Assembly (NCBI RefSeq): GCF_900100605.1
Contig: NZ_FNCN01000001.1
Span: 1 to 64,000, forward strand
Length of the DNA stretch: 64,000 nucleotides
Direction of reading: 5' to 3'
Source: Sinosporangium album
GTDB taxonomy: Bacteria; Actinomycetota; Actinomycetes; Streptosporangiales; Streptosporangiaceae
The translations under genes were made by a program, and so were the position numbers. Position 1 is the stretch's first letter. Each line of letters opens with the position of its first letter. The notes beneath the pieces are model-generated. The model saw only the letters and a program-made list of their open reading frames with translations, was not told where the DNA came from and did not search any database. Below are positions 17,772 through 26,033 of this stretch, in pieces.

Positions 17772-18895
17772 GACAGGGCCGCCGGCTCGTTCATCAGCGC
17801 GGCGACCTCGCGCATCGTGGCGGCGTCCGCCAGGGACACGCGTAGGCAGCCCTCAAGGCCCGCGACGCCGTCCAGGGAGCGGATGCGGACGCCGCGCCGG
17901 TCGAGGTGGCGGGCGACCAGCCCGGGGGCGCGGCGGTCACCCGTCGTGAAGGTCACGAAGTTGCCGCCGGGGTCGAGCGCGCGCCACCGGGGATGTCCGG
18001 CGAGGACCTGCGCCACGAAGGCGGAGCGGATCGCGCGGACGTCGTTCCAGACTTCGGTGAAGCGGTCCCGGTCGGCCAAGACGGCGCGCAGCAGCGCGAG
18101 CGCGACGGACGAGACCGTGCTGTCCGGGCGGAAGCGGGACAGGTACGACACGAGGGCGGGCGAGGCGAAGACGGACGCGATGCGCGCCCCGGCGAGCCCG
18201 AAGGTCTTCGAGTAGGAGCGGACGACCAGCAGGTGCGGCGACGAGGCGACCAGCGGGACGTGGGTGATGCCGGTGAAGGCGCCGTAGCACTCGTCGACCA
18301 CGAGGAGGTGGCCGCCGCGCCGCGCGTGGTCGGCCGTCTCCAGGATCTGCTCCGGCGGCACGGCCAGCCCGGCCGGGCTGGCCGGGTTGGTCACCACCAC
18401 GACCGCCGGCGGGTGGGCCGCCATCCGGGAGTGGAGGGCGTCCAGGTCCACGCCGGTGAGGTCGGGGTCGAGGCCGGGGCAGCCCGAGACGGGCACGCCC
18501 CGGAGCGCCGCGTAGTAGCGCCAGCTCTCGAACGCCGGCTCGTGCAGGATCAGTCCTCGGCCTTCGGACGCCAGGGCGTCGACGATCAGGCCGACCGCCG
18601 AGTCGGACCCCGCGGTGAGCAGGATGCGGTCGGGGTCGGCGCCGTGGTAGTCGGCGAGGTCCGCCCGCAGCGCCTGCTGGTAGGGGTAGTGGAGCAGGTC
18701 GGCCGCTGTCAGCCGGCGCGCCGCCGCGAGGACGAGTTCCTCGGCGGCGGGGTGGCGCAGCTCGCAGCTTTTGAGGTTGAGCACGCCCGCGCGCTGCCGC
18801 CGCGGCTCCCACGGCAGCCCCCACACCTCCCGCCGGGTGGCGAACGGCGTGTCCGCCGCGGGGGTGGAGGCCGGCAGGACCGGGTGCGCCGTCAT
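17768..18895 (-). CDS. Class I/II aminotransferase, histidinol-phosphate type (NikK/PolI-like role)
   Basis: 375 residues. PLP lysine K230 in VRSYSKTFGLAGARIASV, Asp201 in LLVVDECYGAF, Asn170 in VVTNPASPAG. This is the HisC-like branch of fold-type I. In nikkomycin and polyoxin formation NikK/PolI, of the same branch, aminates the oxidised octosyl-derived sugar to the aminohexuronic acid. Its start overlaps the stop of the radical SAM gene by ATGA, which supports a shared pathway. The substrate is inferred from context. Confidence 0.8.
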   Translation of the reverse strand: MTAHPVLPASTPAADTPFATRREVWGLPWEPRRQRAGVLNLKSCELRHPAAEELVLAAARRLTAADLLHYPYQQALRADLADYHGADPDRILLTAGSDSAVGLIVDALASEGRGLILHEPAFESWRYYAALRGVPVSGCPGLDPDLTGVDLDALHSRMAAHPPAVVVVTNPASPAGLAVPPEQILETADHARRGGHLLVVDECYGAFTGITHVPLVASSPHLLVVRSYSKTFGLAGARIASVFASPALVSYLSRFRPDSTVSSVALALLRAVLADRDRFTEVWNDVRAIRSAFVAQVLAGHPRWRALDPGGNFVTFTTGDRRAPGLVARHLDRRGVRIRSLDGVAGLEGCLRVSLADAATMREVAALMNEPAALS

Positions 18896-20217
18896 TCCGC
18901 GCTCCGGTCGGCGACCGACGGGATGCGCTCGTATACGGACGTGACCCGGGTCTCCCTGCCGAAGAGGAACTCATAGAGCCCGTCGTCGTCCGCCCCGCCG
19001 GGTTCGGCGATCAGGTGGCGGTTGTAGCGGCTGACCTCCAGCGGCGTCATCGTGGGTTTCATGTCGTGCAGCCGCGTGTACATCGTCGGCCGGAAGCGGG
19101 CGCCGACCTCGCCGACCAGGGTGCGGGTGCGCCGGGCGCCTTCCGCTCCGGTGCCGGGCAGCCCGACGATGACGAAGGCGTTGAGTTCGATGCCGGCCTT
19201 GGCGCACTGCTCGGCAAGGTCACGGAACCGCTCCTCGTGGATGCGCTTGGTCCGGGGCAGCGCCCCGTGGCCGTCCGGTTCGAGGGTCTCCAGGCCGACC
19301 GAGATGCGCACGCAGCCCGCCGCGCCCATCAGCTCGACCAGGTCGGCGTCGAGGTGGTGGACCGTCGTGGCGCACTTCCAGCGCGGTGAGACCGGACCGG
19401 CCAGGAAGCGGTTGCACAGCTCCCGGACCCATCGCTTGTCGAGCGTGAAGGTGGGCGCGTAGAAGGCCACGTACTCGAACGGCAGCGCCCGCGTGCTCTC
19501 CTCGATGTACGCCACGGTGGCGTCGACGGACAGCCGGCGCTCGCGCAGCCCGAAGATCTCGTGGACCTCGCAGAACTCGCAGCCGACGGGGCAGCCTCGG
19601 GCCGCCGGCACCACGAGTTCCCTGCGGAAGGGGATGCCGCAGAACTTGTCCTCGTCCCGGGCGTACAGGCGGTCGTAGTGCTCGTACGGGATCTCCCGCA
19701 CGTCCGGGAGCACCCACTCGGCGCTGGGCAGGGCGTCGCCCTCGCGCGCGGGCGGCACCCAGCGTTCGCCGTGCCGTACGGCGACGCCGGGCAGCGCGGT
19801 GTGCGGCGTGCCGGCGGCCAGCGACGCCAGGTAGTGCGCGACGCCCGGTTCGTAGTCGCCGGACTGCACGATCGCGTCCAGTCCGTAGCGTTGGAAGAAA
19901 CCGGGGTTCATGCTGCTGAGACGGCCGAAGGTGATCAGTCGGCTGTCCGGCGACAGCTCCCGGGCGTAGGCCGTGAACCGTTCGAAGCCATCGACGGCGT
20001 CGAAGTCGTTCATCATCGCGATCACGTCGTAGCGGCCTTGGTACAGCAGGTCGCCGATCGCCTTCCAGTGCGTATTCAGCACGCCGGCGTCCCGCACGTC
20101 GACCCGTTCCACGTACGGCTGCGCGCGCAGGTATCCGGCCGTCATGTAGAGGGGGGTGTGGTGACCGGCGTTGAAGTAGCTGGGCACGTGTGGCGGCCAG
20201 ACGACCAGCACTTTCAT
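18892..20217 (-). CDS. Radical SAM enzyme with B12-binding-like N-domain (NikJ/PolH-like cyclase)
   Basis: 441 residues from ATG 20217 with AAGGAG upstream. The N-terminal 150 residues form a Rossmann-like cobalamin-binding-type domain (MKVLVVWPPHVPSYFNAGHH, IAMMNDFDAVDGFERFTAYA) without a clear DxHxxG motif. Cluster cysteines C209, C213, C216 lie in ARGCPVGCEFCEVHEIFG (Cx3Cx2C). The overall sequence, including FDAVDGFERFTAYAREL and the FEYVAFYAPTFTLDKRWVRE block, resembles NikJ/PolH, which converts 3'-enolpyruvyl-UMP to octosyl acid 5'-phosphate by radical C-C bond formation. With the enolpyruvyltransferase of the right arm it defines the core bicyclisation step. Resemblance judged by eye. 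Confidence 0.8.
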   Translation of the reverse strand: MKVLVVWPPHVPSYFNAGHHTPLYMTAGYLRAQPYVERVDVRDAGVLNTHWKAIGDLLYQGRYDVIAMMNDFDAVDGFERFTAYARELSPDSRLITFGRLSSMNPGFFQRYGLDAIVQSGDYEPGVAHYLASLAAGTPHTALPGVAVRHGERWVPPAREGDALPSAEWVLPDVREIPYEHYDRLYARDEDKFCGIPFRRELVVPAARGCPVGCEFCEVHEIFGLRERRLSVDATVAYIEESTRALPFEYVAFYAPTFTLDKRWVRELCNRFLAGPVSPRWKCATTVHHLDADLVELMGAAGCVRISVGLETLEPDGHGALPRTKRIHEERFRDLAEQCAKAGIELNAFVIVGLPGTGAEGARRTRTLVGEVGARFRPTMYTRLHDMKPTMTPLEVSRYNRHLIAEPGGADDDGLYEFLFGRETRVTSVYERIPSVADRSAE

Positions 20218-20297
20218 CCGAGGCTCCTTGGAATCCTGGGAAACGGCGCGGCGGGAGAGGCGGAACGGGTGATGCGGAGGGGGACGTCCACGGGCCC

Positions 20298-20999
20298 TCA
20301 CATCCCTAGCAAGGCGTAGAGCTCGGAGAAGTCGGGACGGCGCGGATCGACCTGGACGGTGTCCCAGCCGAGGCGACGCGCCGGGGCGATGTCGTTGTCC
20401 GGGGAGTCCCCGACCATGATCCTGCGCTGGAAGGGACCGGAGCCGATCAGTTCGAAGGCCCGCGCGTCGGGTTTCTTCGGCCCGCCGTCCGCGGTGAAGA
20501 GCTCGCGGTCGAACACCTCGGGCGCGCCGAGGCCCCGCAGGAGCCGCCTCATGAGCGTCCCCGGCAGATAGCAGTTGGACATGAGCCGGACCGTCCGGCC
20601 GGCGCCGGCCACCCGGGTCGCGGCCTGGGCCGCCGGCCCGCACAGCTCGTACCGGTCGCCGTCGGCGCAGCCGAGCGCGAACCACAGGGCCCGGTGGAGG
20701 TCCTCCTGCGGGCGCGCCACGCCGCGTTCGCGCAGCGCCTTGTCCACCAGGCCGAGCGTCGCCGGCTGAAGTGCCGACTTGTCGAGGACCGCCTCGTAGA
20801 GCGTGGTGAACACGCTCTCCACGACCTCTCCGGCCAGGCGGGGGTCGACCGCCAGGGTGTCCACGACCCATCTGGTGAACTCCGGCGGCTCCGGCATGGG
20901 CCGCCGCTCGGTGACGAGTGTTCCGAAGCAGTCGAACACCACCAGCGTGGCCGCTCCCGCGGTGTCAGCGCTCACCGGCGCACCTACGAATCCATCCAC
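20298..20999 (-). CDS. HAD-superfamily hydrolase
   Basis: 233 residues from GTG 20999 with GGAGGAG 6 bases upstream. Motif I is VVFDCFGTLV (nucleophile Asp23), motif II LMSNCYL, motif III KKPDARAF, motif IV IMVGDSPDNDIAPARRLG. The position two after the nucleophile is Phe, not the Asp usual in phosphatases, so it resembles the dehalogenase-like DxFGT type; phosphatases with this motif exist. Likely to remove a phosphate from a nucleotide intermediate (the pseudouridimycin cluster also encodes a HAD protein). Located between the ABC exporter and the radical SAM gene. Confidence 0.75.
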   Translation of the reverse strand: MDGFVGAPVSADTAGAATLVVFDCFGTLVTERRPMPEPPEFTRWVVDTLAVDPRLAGEVVESVFTTLYEAVLDKSALQPATLGLVDKALRERGVARPQEDLHRALWFALGCADGDRYELCGPAAQAATRVAGAGRTVRLMSNCYLPGTLMRRLLRGLGAPEVFDRELFTADGGPKKPDARAFELIGSGPFQRRIMVGDSPDNDIAPARRLGWDTVQVDPRRPDFSELYALLGM

Positions 21000-21020
21000 C
21001 GTCTCCTCCCCTCCCCGCCA

Positions 21021-21803
21021 TCACGACCACGAGATCTTGCGATGTTCGAGCCTGAAGAACGCCAAGGTCAGTACGGCGAAGCCCAGGGAGAAGGCGAGCA
21101 GGACGGCCACGGGCGTCAGCACCGCCGCCAGGCCGCCGCCGTCCAGGACCACGGTGGTGAAGCCGCGCATCGCCCAGTAGGTCGGCACCGCCGGGGCGAG
21201 CGGGCTCGCCCAGTCCGGCAGCATCGACAGCGGCGTCAGCGCTCCTCCCAGCCCGGCGAACAGCAGCGCCGCGAGGTTGGCGAACACCGCGAGCTGCGCG
21301 ACGGTACGGCAGAGCGCGACCAGGGCCATGCCGAACAGCACCACGCACAGCGCGAGCGCCGCGCCGACCACGACGAGCGCGGGCCACGAGCCGCGCACCC
21401 GCAGGTTGTACAGCCAGCCTCCGGCCGCGAAGACGACCGCCAGTTGCAGCATCGCCACGCCCAGCGGGACGGCGACGCGGCCGGCCACGATCTCGCCGGG
21501 CCGGGCGAGGCCCGCCCGGAGCCGGTCCCACGTCTTCCACCCGTGCTCCCGGAACACCCCGAAGCCCACGAGGTTCACCAGGAAGAAGGTGAACATCACC
21601 GCCATGCCCGGCACAGCCTGCTCCGCGCCGGTGGCCCCTTCGACGTTCTCGGCCTGCAAGGCGGTGCGGAACAGCGGCTGCATGAATCCCATGAGCAGCA
21701 GCGGCATGACGGTACGCACCAGCAGCGGAGCCGGGTCGCGCATCTGCAGCCGCAGGTCGTGCCGGATCAGCGCGGCGATCCGGCCCGCCGTACCCTCACG
21801 CAT
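21021..21803 (-). CDS. ABC-2 type exporter permease
   Basis: 260 residues with six predicted membrane segments: about 30-50, 75-95, 115-135, 140-165, 175-200 and 225-250. Its start overlaps the ATPase gene by 8 bp. MREGTAGRIAALIRHDLRLQ at the N-terminus and the VNLVGFGVFREHGWKTWDRL loop are typical of ABC2_membrane/DrrB-like permeases. With the adjacent ATPase it forms a drug-type exporter, probably for product export and self-protection. Confidence 0.85.
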   Translation of the reverse strand: MREGTAGRIAALIRHDLRLQMRDPAPLLVRTVMPLLLMGFMQPLFRTALQAENVEGATGAEQAVPGMAVMFTFFLVNLVGFGVFREHGWKTWDRLRAGLARPGEIVAGRVAVPLGVAMLQLAVVFAAGGWLYNLRVRGSWPALVVVGAALALCVVLFGMALVALCRTVAQLAVFANLAALLFAGLGGALTPLSMLPDWASPLAPAVPTYWAMRGFTTVVLDGGGLAAVLTPVAVLLAFSLGFAVLTLAFFRLEHRKISWS

Positions 21804-22815
21804 CGGCGTCCCCCTCGGCGTCCGCGTCGTACCGTCGTCCCGTGACCCGCAGGAAGACGCTCTCCAGGCTCGGATGGACGATGCGCAGGTTGACGAGTTC
21901 CCCCGCCGAACCGCCCAGCGTCTCCAGCACCCTCGGCGCGGCCAGATGCGGCTGCTCCACCGCCACCCGCAGCACCCGGCCGTCCGTCGACGAGGGCCAG
22001 GGCAGGGGGATGTCGGGCGGCGGACCGGCGAAGGTGAGCTCGACCGCGCTGTCGCCGTACTGGCGCACCAGTTTCTTGAGGGGGCCCCGCGCGACCATCC
22101 GCCCGCCGCTCACGATGGCGACCGACCCGTCGAGGGCCTCCACCTCCGGCAGGTAGTGGGTGGAGTAGCAGACCGCGGTGCCCTTGGCGGCCATGTCGCG
22201 GACCAGTTCCAGCAGTTGTTGACGGGTCTGCACGTCCACGCCGGCGGTGGGCTCGTCCAGCAGCAGCAGCGGCGGCCGGTGCAGGAGCGCCATGCCGGTG
22301 TGCACGCGGCGCTGCTCGCCGCCCGACAGGTGCGCCACCCGGCGGCCGAGCAGAGCCGTCAGGCCGAGGGGCTCGGCGATCTCCTCGATGCGGCGGCCGG
22401 CCGTCCTGCCGCGCAGGCCGGCGAGTTCGGCGAAGAACAGCAGGTTCTGGTGGACGGTCAGGGGCGGGTAGACGCCGAGTTCCTGCGGGGCCAGGCCGAG
22501 CAGGCGGCGTGCGGCGTGCGGGGCCGTCACCGGGTTCACGCCCATGACGCGGACGCTGCCGGCGTCGGGGCGGAGCAGCCCCGCCACGATGGACATGAGC
22601 GTGGTCTTGCCCGCTCCGTTGTGCCCGAGCAGCCCCACGATCTCGCCCGGCTCGATCCGCAGGTCCACCTCTCTGAGCGCGGTCACCGCGCCGTACCGCT
22701 TGGTGACGCCGTCCAGCGCCAGGGCGGGCACGCCGCCGTACGGGTCCGGTTCCCCGTCCTGCCTCGCGCCTTGTCCCGCGTCCGACCCCCGACCGGGACC
22801 GGGCTCAGTCGTCAC
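21796..22815 (-). CDS. ABC transporter ATP-binding protein
   Basis: 339 residues from GTG 22815, overlapping the upstream gene by 11 bp. Walker A VGLLGHNGAGKTTLMSIVAG, signature LSGGEQRRVHTG, Walker B LLLLDEPTAGVD, His switch CYSTHYLPE. A C-terminal extension of about 90 residues follows, as in DrrA-type drug exporters. It would power the permease encoded immediately downstream. Confidence 0.9.
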   Translation of the reverse strand: MTTEPGPGRGSDAGQGARQDGEPDPYGGVPALALDGVTKRYGAVTALREVDLRIEPGEIVGLLGHNGAGKTTLMSIVAGLLRPDAGSVRVMGVNPVTAPHAARRLLGLAPQELGVYPPLTVHQNLLFFAELAGLRGRTAGRRIEEIAEPLGLTALLGRRVAHLSGGEQRRVHTGMALLHRPPLLLLDEPTAGVDVQTRQQLLELVRDMAAKGTAVCYSTHYLPEVEALDGSVAIVSGGRMVARGPLKKLVRQYGDSAVELTFAGPPPDIPLPWPSSTDGRVLRVAVEQPHLAAPRVLETLGGSAGELVNLRIVHPSLESVFLRVTGRRYDADAEGDADA

Positions 22816-23341
22816 GTTGTGTCCAGCGGCTCGGCATCACGTCCGGGAGCCCCAGCCGCCGCATGTGCGACGACCAGTCGCGGGCCAGTTTGAACCCCTT
22901 CATCAGGCCTTTGCCGGTGCGGACCTCGGGCAGCGGCGCGGAGTAGCCGAGCCGCCTCTCCGTGGCGGCCAGGTGGTCGCGGAGCCGGTCGAGCCACGCG
23001 GCGCCGCCGTCGGCCGACCCGACGGCCTCCGCGCCGGCGGCGGCGAGCCGCAGCCCGTCCTCCACCTCCATCGCCGGCACCCCGGCGAAGGGGTCGAAAG
23101 TCGGCTGCTCGGCGGCGCAGGACAGCTCGCCCACGGTGCGCAGCCCCCGCACGGACAGGGAGAGCTGCACCAGGTCGTAGGCCATGAGAACCGCGACCTC
23201 GGGCTGCCCGGCCGAGACCGCGCCCTCGATGTCCTCCAGCGCGGCGCGGCACTTCAGCAGCAGGCGCACCGCGCCGTGCGCCCGGAACGCCATCAGGCGG
23301 CGCAGGTCCGGCAGAGGCTCGTGCGCGGGTGCCGCCGTCAT
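22805..23341 (-). CDS. Unknown helical protein of the leftward operon
   Basis: 178 residues from ATG 23341, which overlaps the upstream stop (ATGA). No family recognised. It is Leu/Ala/Arg-rich and predicted all-helical (LRRLMAFRAHGAVRLLLKCR, VAVLMAYDLVQLSLSV), without membrane segments or signal peptide. Coupled tightly on both sides between a nucleotidyltransferase and the ABC exporter, it may work with the nucleotidyltransferase (compare HEPN/MNT arrangements), but this is speculation from position. Confidence 0.6.
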   Translation of the reverse strand: MTAAPAHEPLPDLRRLMAFRAHGAVRLLLKCRAALEDIEGAVSAGQPEVAVLMAYDLVQLSLSVRGLRTVGELSCAAEQPTFDPFAGVPAMEVEDGLRLAAAGAEAVGSADGGAAWLDRLRDHLAATERRLGYSAPLPEVRTGKGLMKGFKLARDWSSHMRRLGLPDVMPSRWTQRDD

Positions 23342-24378
23342 CCGGTCACCTCCGCATCCGGCTCCGCGACGCCGAGCCACAGCATGTCGTGCACGAACAG
23401 CCGGTGGATGTCCTCGGGGGGATCGACGTCTGGAGGCCCGGACCACAGGACGTCTTCGGCGCCGCTCTCCGGCAGGTCGGTGCGCCGCACCTCCAGCGCG
23501 CGGAGCTGCCACCGGTCCACGACCGTACGGTCGTCCAACGTCGCCGTTCCCACACCGGTGGCCCAGCGCAGGACCGAGTGCAGCGGCCTCTCCACGGGGA
23601 CCAGTTCGTCGACCAGCCGCAGGCAGCGCGCCACCCGGTCGTCCGGCCGCAGCGGCGGCGCGAGCACCTCGCGGAGTACGGCGAGGCCGGCCTCGTCACC
23701 GAGGACCCTGAGCTTCTCCCCGACCCACTTCTCGGTGAAGTAGAGCTGTCCGCCGGCCGCGGCTCGGGCGTTCAGCGCCGCCACGACCGCTTCGCGGCCC
23801 CGCGTCGCGGCGACCATGGGCCGGTCCCGGCGCAGCAGCCGTACGGCGCGGGCCAGGCGGTGCGCCTCCACGGTCCACCACTGCTCCACGACCCGCGCCA
23901 GCCAGGGCTCCCCCAAGCCGGCCTGCCAGGAGTCCCACGGCTCGGCGGCGGCCAACGGCAGGCCCAGCGCCAGCCGCGTCGTCGTCTTCAGAGTGCGGCG
24001 GCGATGGTTCCAGGCGTCCTGGGTGACCGACTCGGCCGACGGCCAGGCACCGTCGCGCAGCCAGGCGGCGTGCCCGCGCACCTTGGCGGCCTGGCGCACG
24101 TTCACATCGATCAGCGTGCCGTGCTCGTGCGACTGCACGGGGAACCTGGTGAGCCTGTCGTTGTCCACCAGGACCAGCAGGTCGAGGTCGCTGCGATGGT
24201 TGCCGAAACCGGCCAGCACCGACCCCGAGGCCACGGCGAGCACCGGACTGCCGAGCCCCTGATCGGTTTCTCCGAGCACGGCGTCGATTTTCAAACCGCG
24301 TTGGTCCATAAATTCCGCGAGACGTCTCTCCAGGACATTCCGTTCCGGAGCAAGAGCCTGGACTGAGGAATTCTCCAT
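23338..24378 (-). CDS. Nucleotidyltransferase-fold protein
   Basis: 346 residues, first gene of the leftward arm. The pol-beta-type nucleotidyltransferase motif is at 52-66: SGSVLAGFGNHRSDLDLLVL, with Gly52-Ser53 and metal-binding Asp64 and Asp66. The remaining 250 residues are mostly helical and unfamiliar. Proteins of this fold adenylate antibiotics, nucleotides or proteins. In this position it could be a self-resistance enzyme or a biosynthetic NMP transferase. Confidence 0.65.
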   Translation of the reverse strand: MENSSVQALAPERNVLERRLAEFMDQRGLKIDAVLGETDQGLGSPVLAVASGSVLAGFGNHRSDLDLLVLVDNDRLTRFPVQSHEHGTLIDVNVRQAAKVRGHAAWLRDGAWPSAESVTQDAWNHRRRTLKTTTRLALGLPLAAAEPWDSWQAGLGEPWLARVVEQWWTVEAHRLARAVRLLRRDRPMVAATRGREAVVAALNARAAAGGQLYFTEKWVGEKLRVLGDEAGLAVLREVLAPPLRPDDRVARCLRLVDELVPVERPLHSVLRWATGVGTATLDDRTVVDRWQLRALEVRRTDLPESGAEDVLWSGPPDVDPPEDIHRLFVHDMLWLGVAEPDAEVTG

Positions 24379-24896
24379 GACAGGCGGGGGCCTCTCGGCG
24401 TGTGGCTGGAAATGAACGGCCCGGCGGAGTCGAGAAGCCCGCCCGGCCGGGACAGCTTAGCCACGGTAGGCAGGCCGCCGATGGCCCGGCAAGGGAGGGC
24501 CAGGAAATGTTTCGGCACATGGAACAGCGCTTTTCTCCTAGTCAGGGATAGGGCTACAACTTCATCCATGACCACCGCCACGGTCCGACGCCATTGAGTC
24601 ATCACCTGACAACCGATGAATTTCATCCATGTGATCTCACTTCAGTGGTCGTCGTTCCGGTCGTGACCGGCGGAGGCGCCCGTCCGGCCCGTGCGCCGGG
24701 CGGTCGGGCCCACCGTGCGGGTACGGCAAAGCCAAAGGCAGCGGGCGGCGGTCATATGGAGAAGCTGCTTCTCGAGCGCGCAGGGCGCATCCACCTGAAC
24801 CGCGGCGGTGGCTGCCGCGCGGGGAGCAGCCCCGGTCCCGGCCGCGCGGCCCGCTCGTCCTCCCCGCCGGCCGCCCCCGACCTCGGAGAGAGCCCG
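24379..24896. promoter_or_regulatory. Divergent control region between the two arms of the cluster, 518 bp
   Basis: Both arms start here. The left part is AT-rich around 24530-24640. The decamer TTCATCCATG occurs at 24561-24570 and again at 24622-24631 in the same orientation, 61 bp apart (about six helical turns), a possible activator site pair. The rest (24650-24880) is GC-rich with no recognisable gene; an open frame there lacks coding character and a ribosome site. Confidence 0.4.
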
Positions 24897-26033
24897 ATGC
24901 CCATGCCGCTGCTCAAAGTCCGGCCCGAGGACTTCCGTGTCACCGAGGTGCTCGGGCTCCCGACGGCGTCCCGCGCCGCCTCGACGCACACTTATCTGCG
25001 CCTGTGGAAGAACGGCGTGACCACCCATGAGGCGCTGGGAGGCCTCGCCGCGGCGCTCGGCGTCGCGGCGCAGGACACGGCGGCGGCCGGGCTCAAGGAC
25101 GAGGACGGCGTCACCGAGCAGTACATCTCGGTGCGCGGCCTGCTCTCCGACCGGGACCTCGAACGCGCCAACGCCGCCGGCCGGTCACCCGGCGGAGACC
25201 GGATCTGGCGGGTCAGCGCGCACGCGACGGGCACCGCCGCGCTGCGGACGGGGGTCCTGGACGGCAACCACTTCCAGCTCGTGGTGCGGGGTCTCGACGA
25301 GGCCGCCGCCGCGGCCCTCGACGAGGGTCCGGGGCGGCACCAGCACTTCTTCGTCAACTATTACGACACGCAGCGCTTCGGGGTGCCCGGCGGCCCCAAG
25401 CAGACCCACCTGATCGGCCGGGCCCTCCTCGCCGGAGACGAGGAGGCCGCGTTCCGGCTGCTGCGCCGTTCGGGGTCCGCCGAGGGCGCACGCGCGTTGG
25501 TGCACGAGGGGACGGCCGAGGAGTTCTGGCGGCTGCTGGACCCGCGCGTCCCGGTGTTCTACCGGTGCGCCGACGCCTCGTACGCGTGGAACGCGCAGGT
25601 GCGCGCCCTCCTCACCGAGGTGGTCGGCGGCGCGCGGGTGGCGCACATGGACCGCGACGGCATACCGTACGCCTTCGCCACCGCCCGAGACGTGGTGCCC
25701 GCCCTGCTGGCGCTCCGCCCCGAGCTCGACTACGTGCGCTACCGCTGGACGGACGGCTCGTGCGTGCGCAGCACCGCCGCCCGCCCCACGGTGCTGCAGA
25801 CGCACATCACGGTGTCCGGGGTCGGGCCCGACGAGCTGCACCCGGGCCGCTTCGCCGCCACGATCTCGTTCTTCCTGCCGTCCGGTGGATACGCGACCAC
25901 CGCGGTCCACCAGTGGTTCCTTCAGATGTTCGGCGCCGAGTCCGCGACCCGGGAGGACGCCGCGCCCTCTCAGGACGGGGCGAACCCGCAGGACGGGGCG
26001 ACCGCCGTACCGGCAGGAAGCACGATCGCATGA
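24897..26033 (+). CDS. TruD-like pseudouridine synthase (C-nucleotide forming)
   Basis: 378 residues from ATG 24897 (CGGAGAG upstream). The TruD family is recognised by EDFRVTEVLG (11-20), TYLRLWKNGVTTHEAL, AGLKDEDGVTEQ with the presumed catalytic Asp68, GNHFQLVVRG (123-132) and YYDTQRFG (155-162). Housekeeping TruD makes pseudouridine 13 in tRNA and is generally absent from actinobacteria. TruD-like enzymes in C-nucleoside clusters (MalD for malayamycin, PumJ for pseudouridimycin) supply pseudouridine or its 5'-phosphate. It is the first gene of the rightward arm, coupled to the next gene by ATGA. The family call is firm; the free-nucleotide substrate is inferred. Confidence 0.85.
   Translation: MPMPLLKVRPEDFRVTEVLGLPTASRAASTHTYLRLWKNGVTTHEALGGLAAALGVAAQDTAAAGLKDEDGVTEQYISVRGLLSDRDLERANAAGRSPGGDRIWRVSAHATGTAALRTGVLDGNHFQLVVRGLDEAAAAALDEGPGRHQHFFVNYYDTQRFGVPGGPKQTHLIGRALLAGDEEAAFRLLRRSGSAEGARALVHEGTAEEFWRLLDPRVPVFYRCADASYAWNAQVRALLTEVVGGARVAHMDRDGIPYAFATARDVVPALLALRPELDYVRYRWTDGSCVRSTAARPTVLQTHITVSGVGPDELHPGRFAATISFFLPSGGYATTAVHQWFLQMFGAESATREDAAPSQDGANPQDGATAVPAGSTIA

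Noticed and set aside
20298..20999. Reading the HAD protein as a dehalogenase
   Set aside because: Motif I is of the DxFGT type, but the nucleotide-pathway context favours a phosphatase-like role; left as HAD hydrolase.
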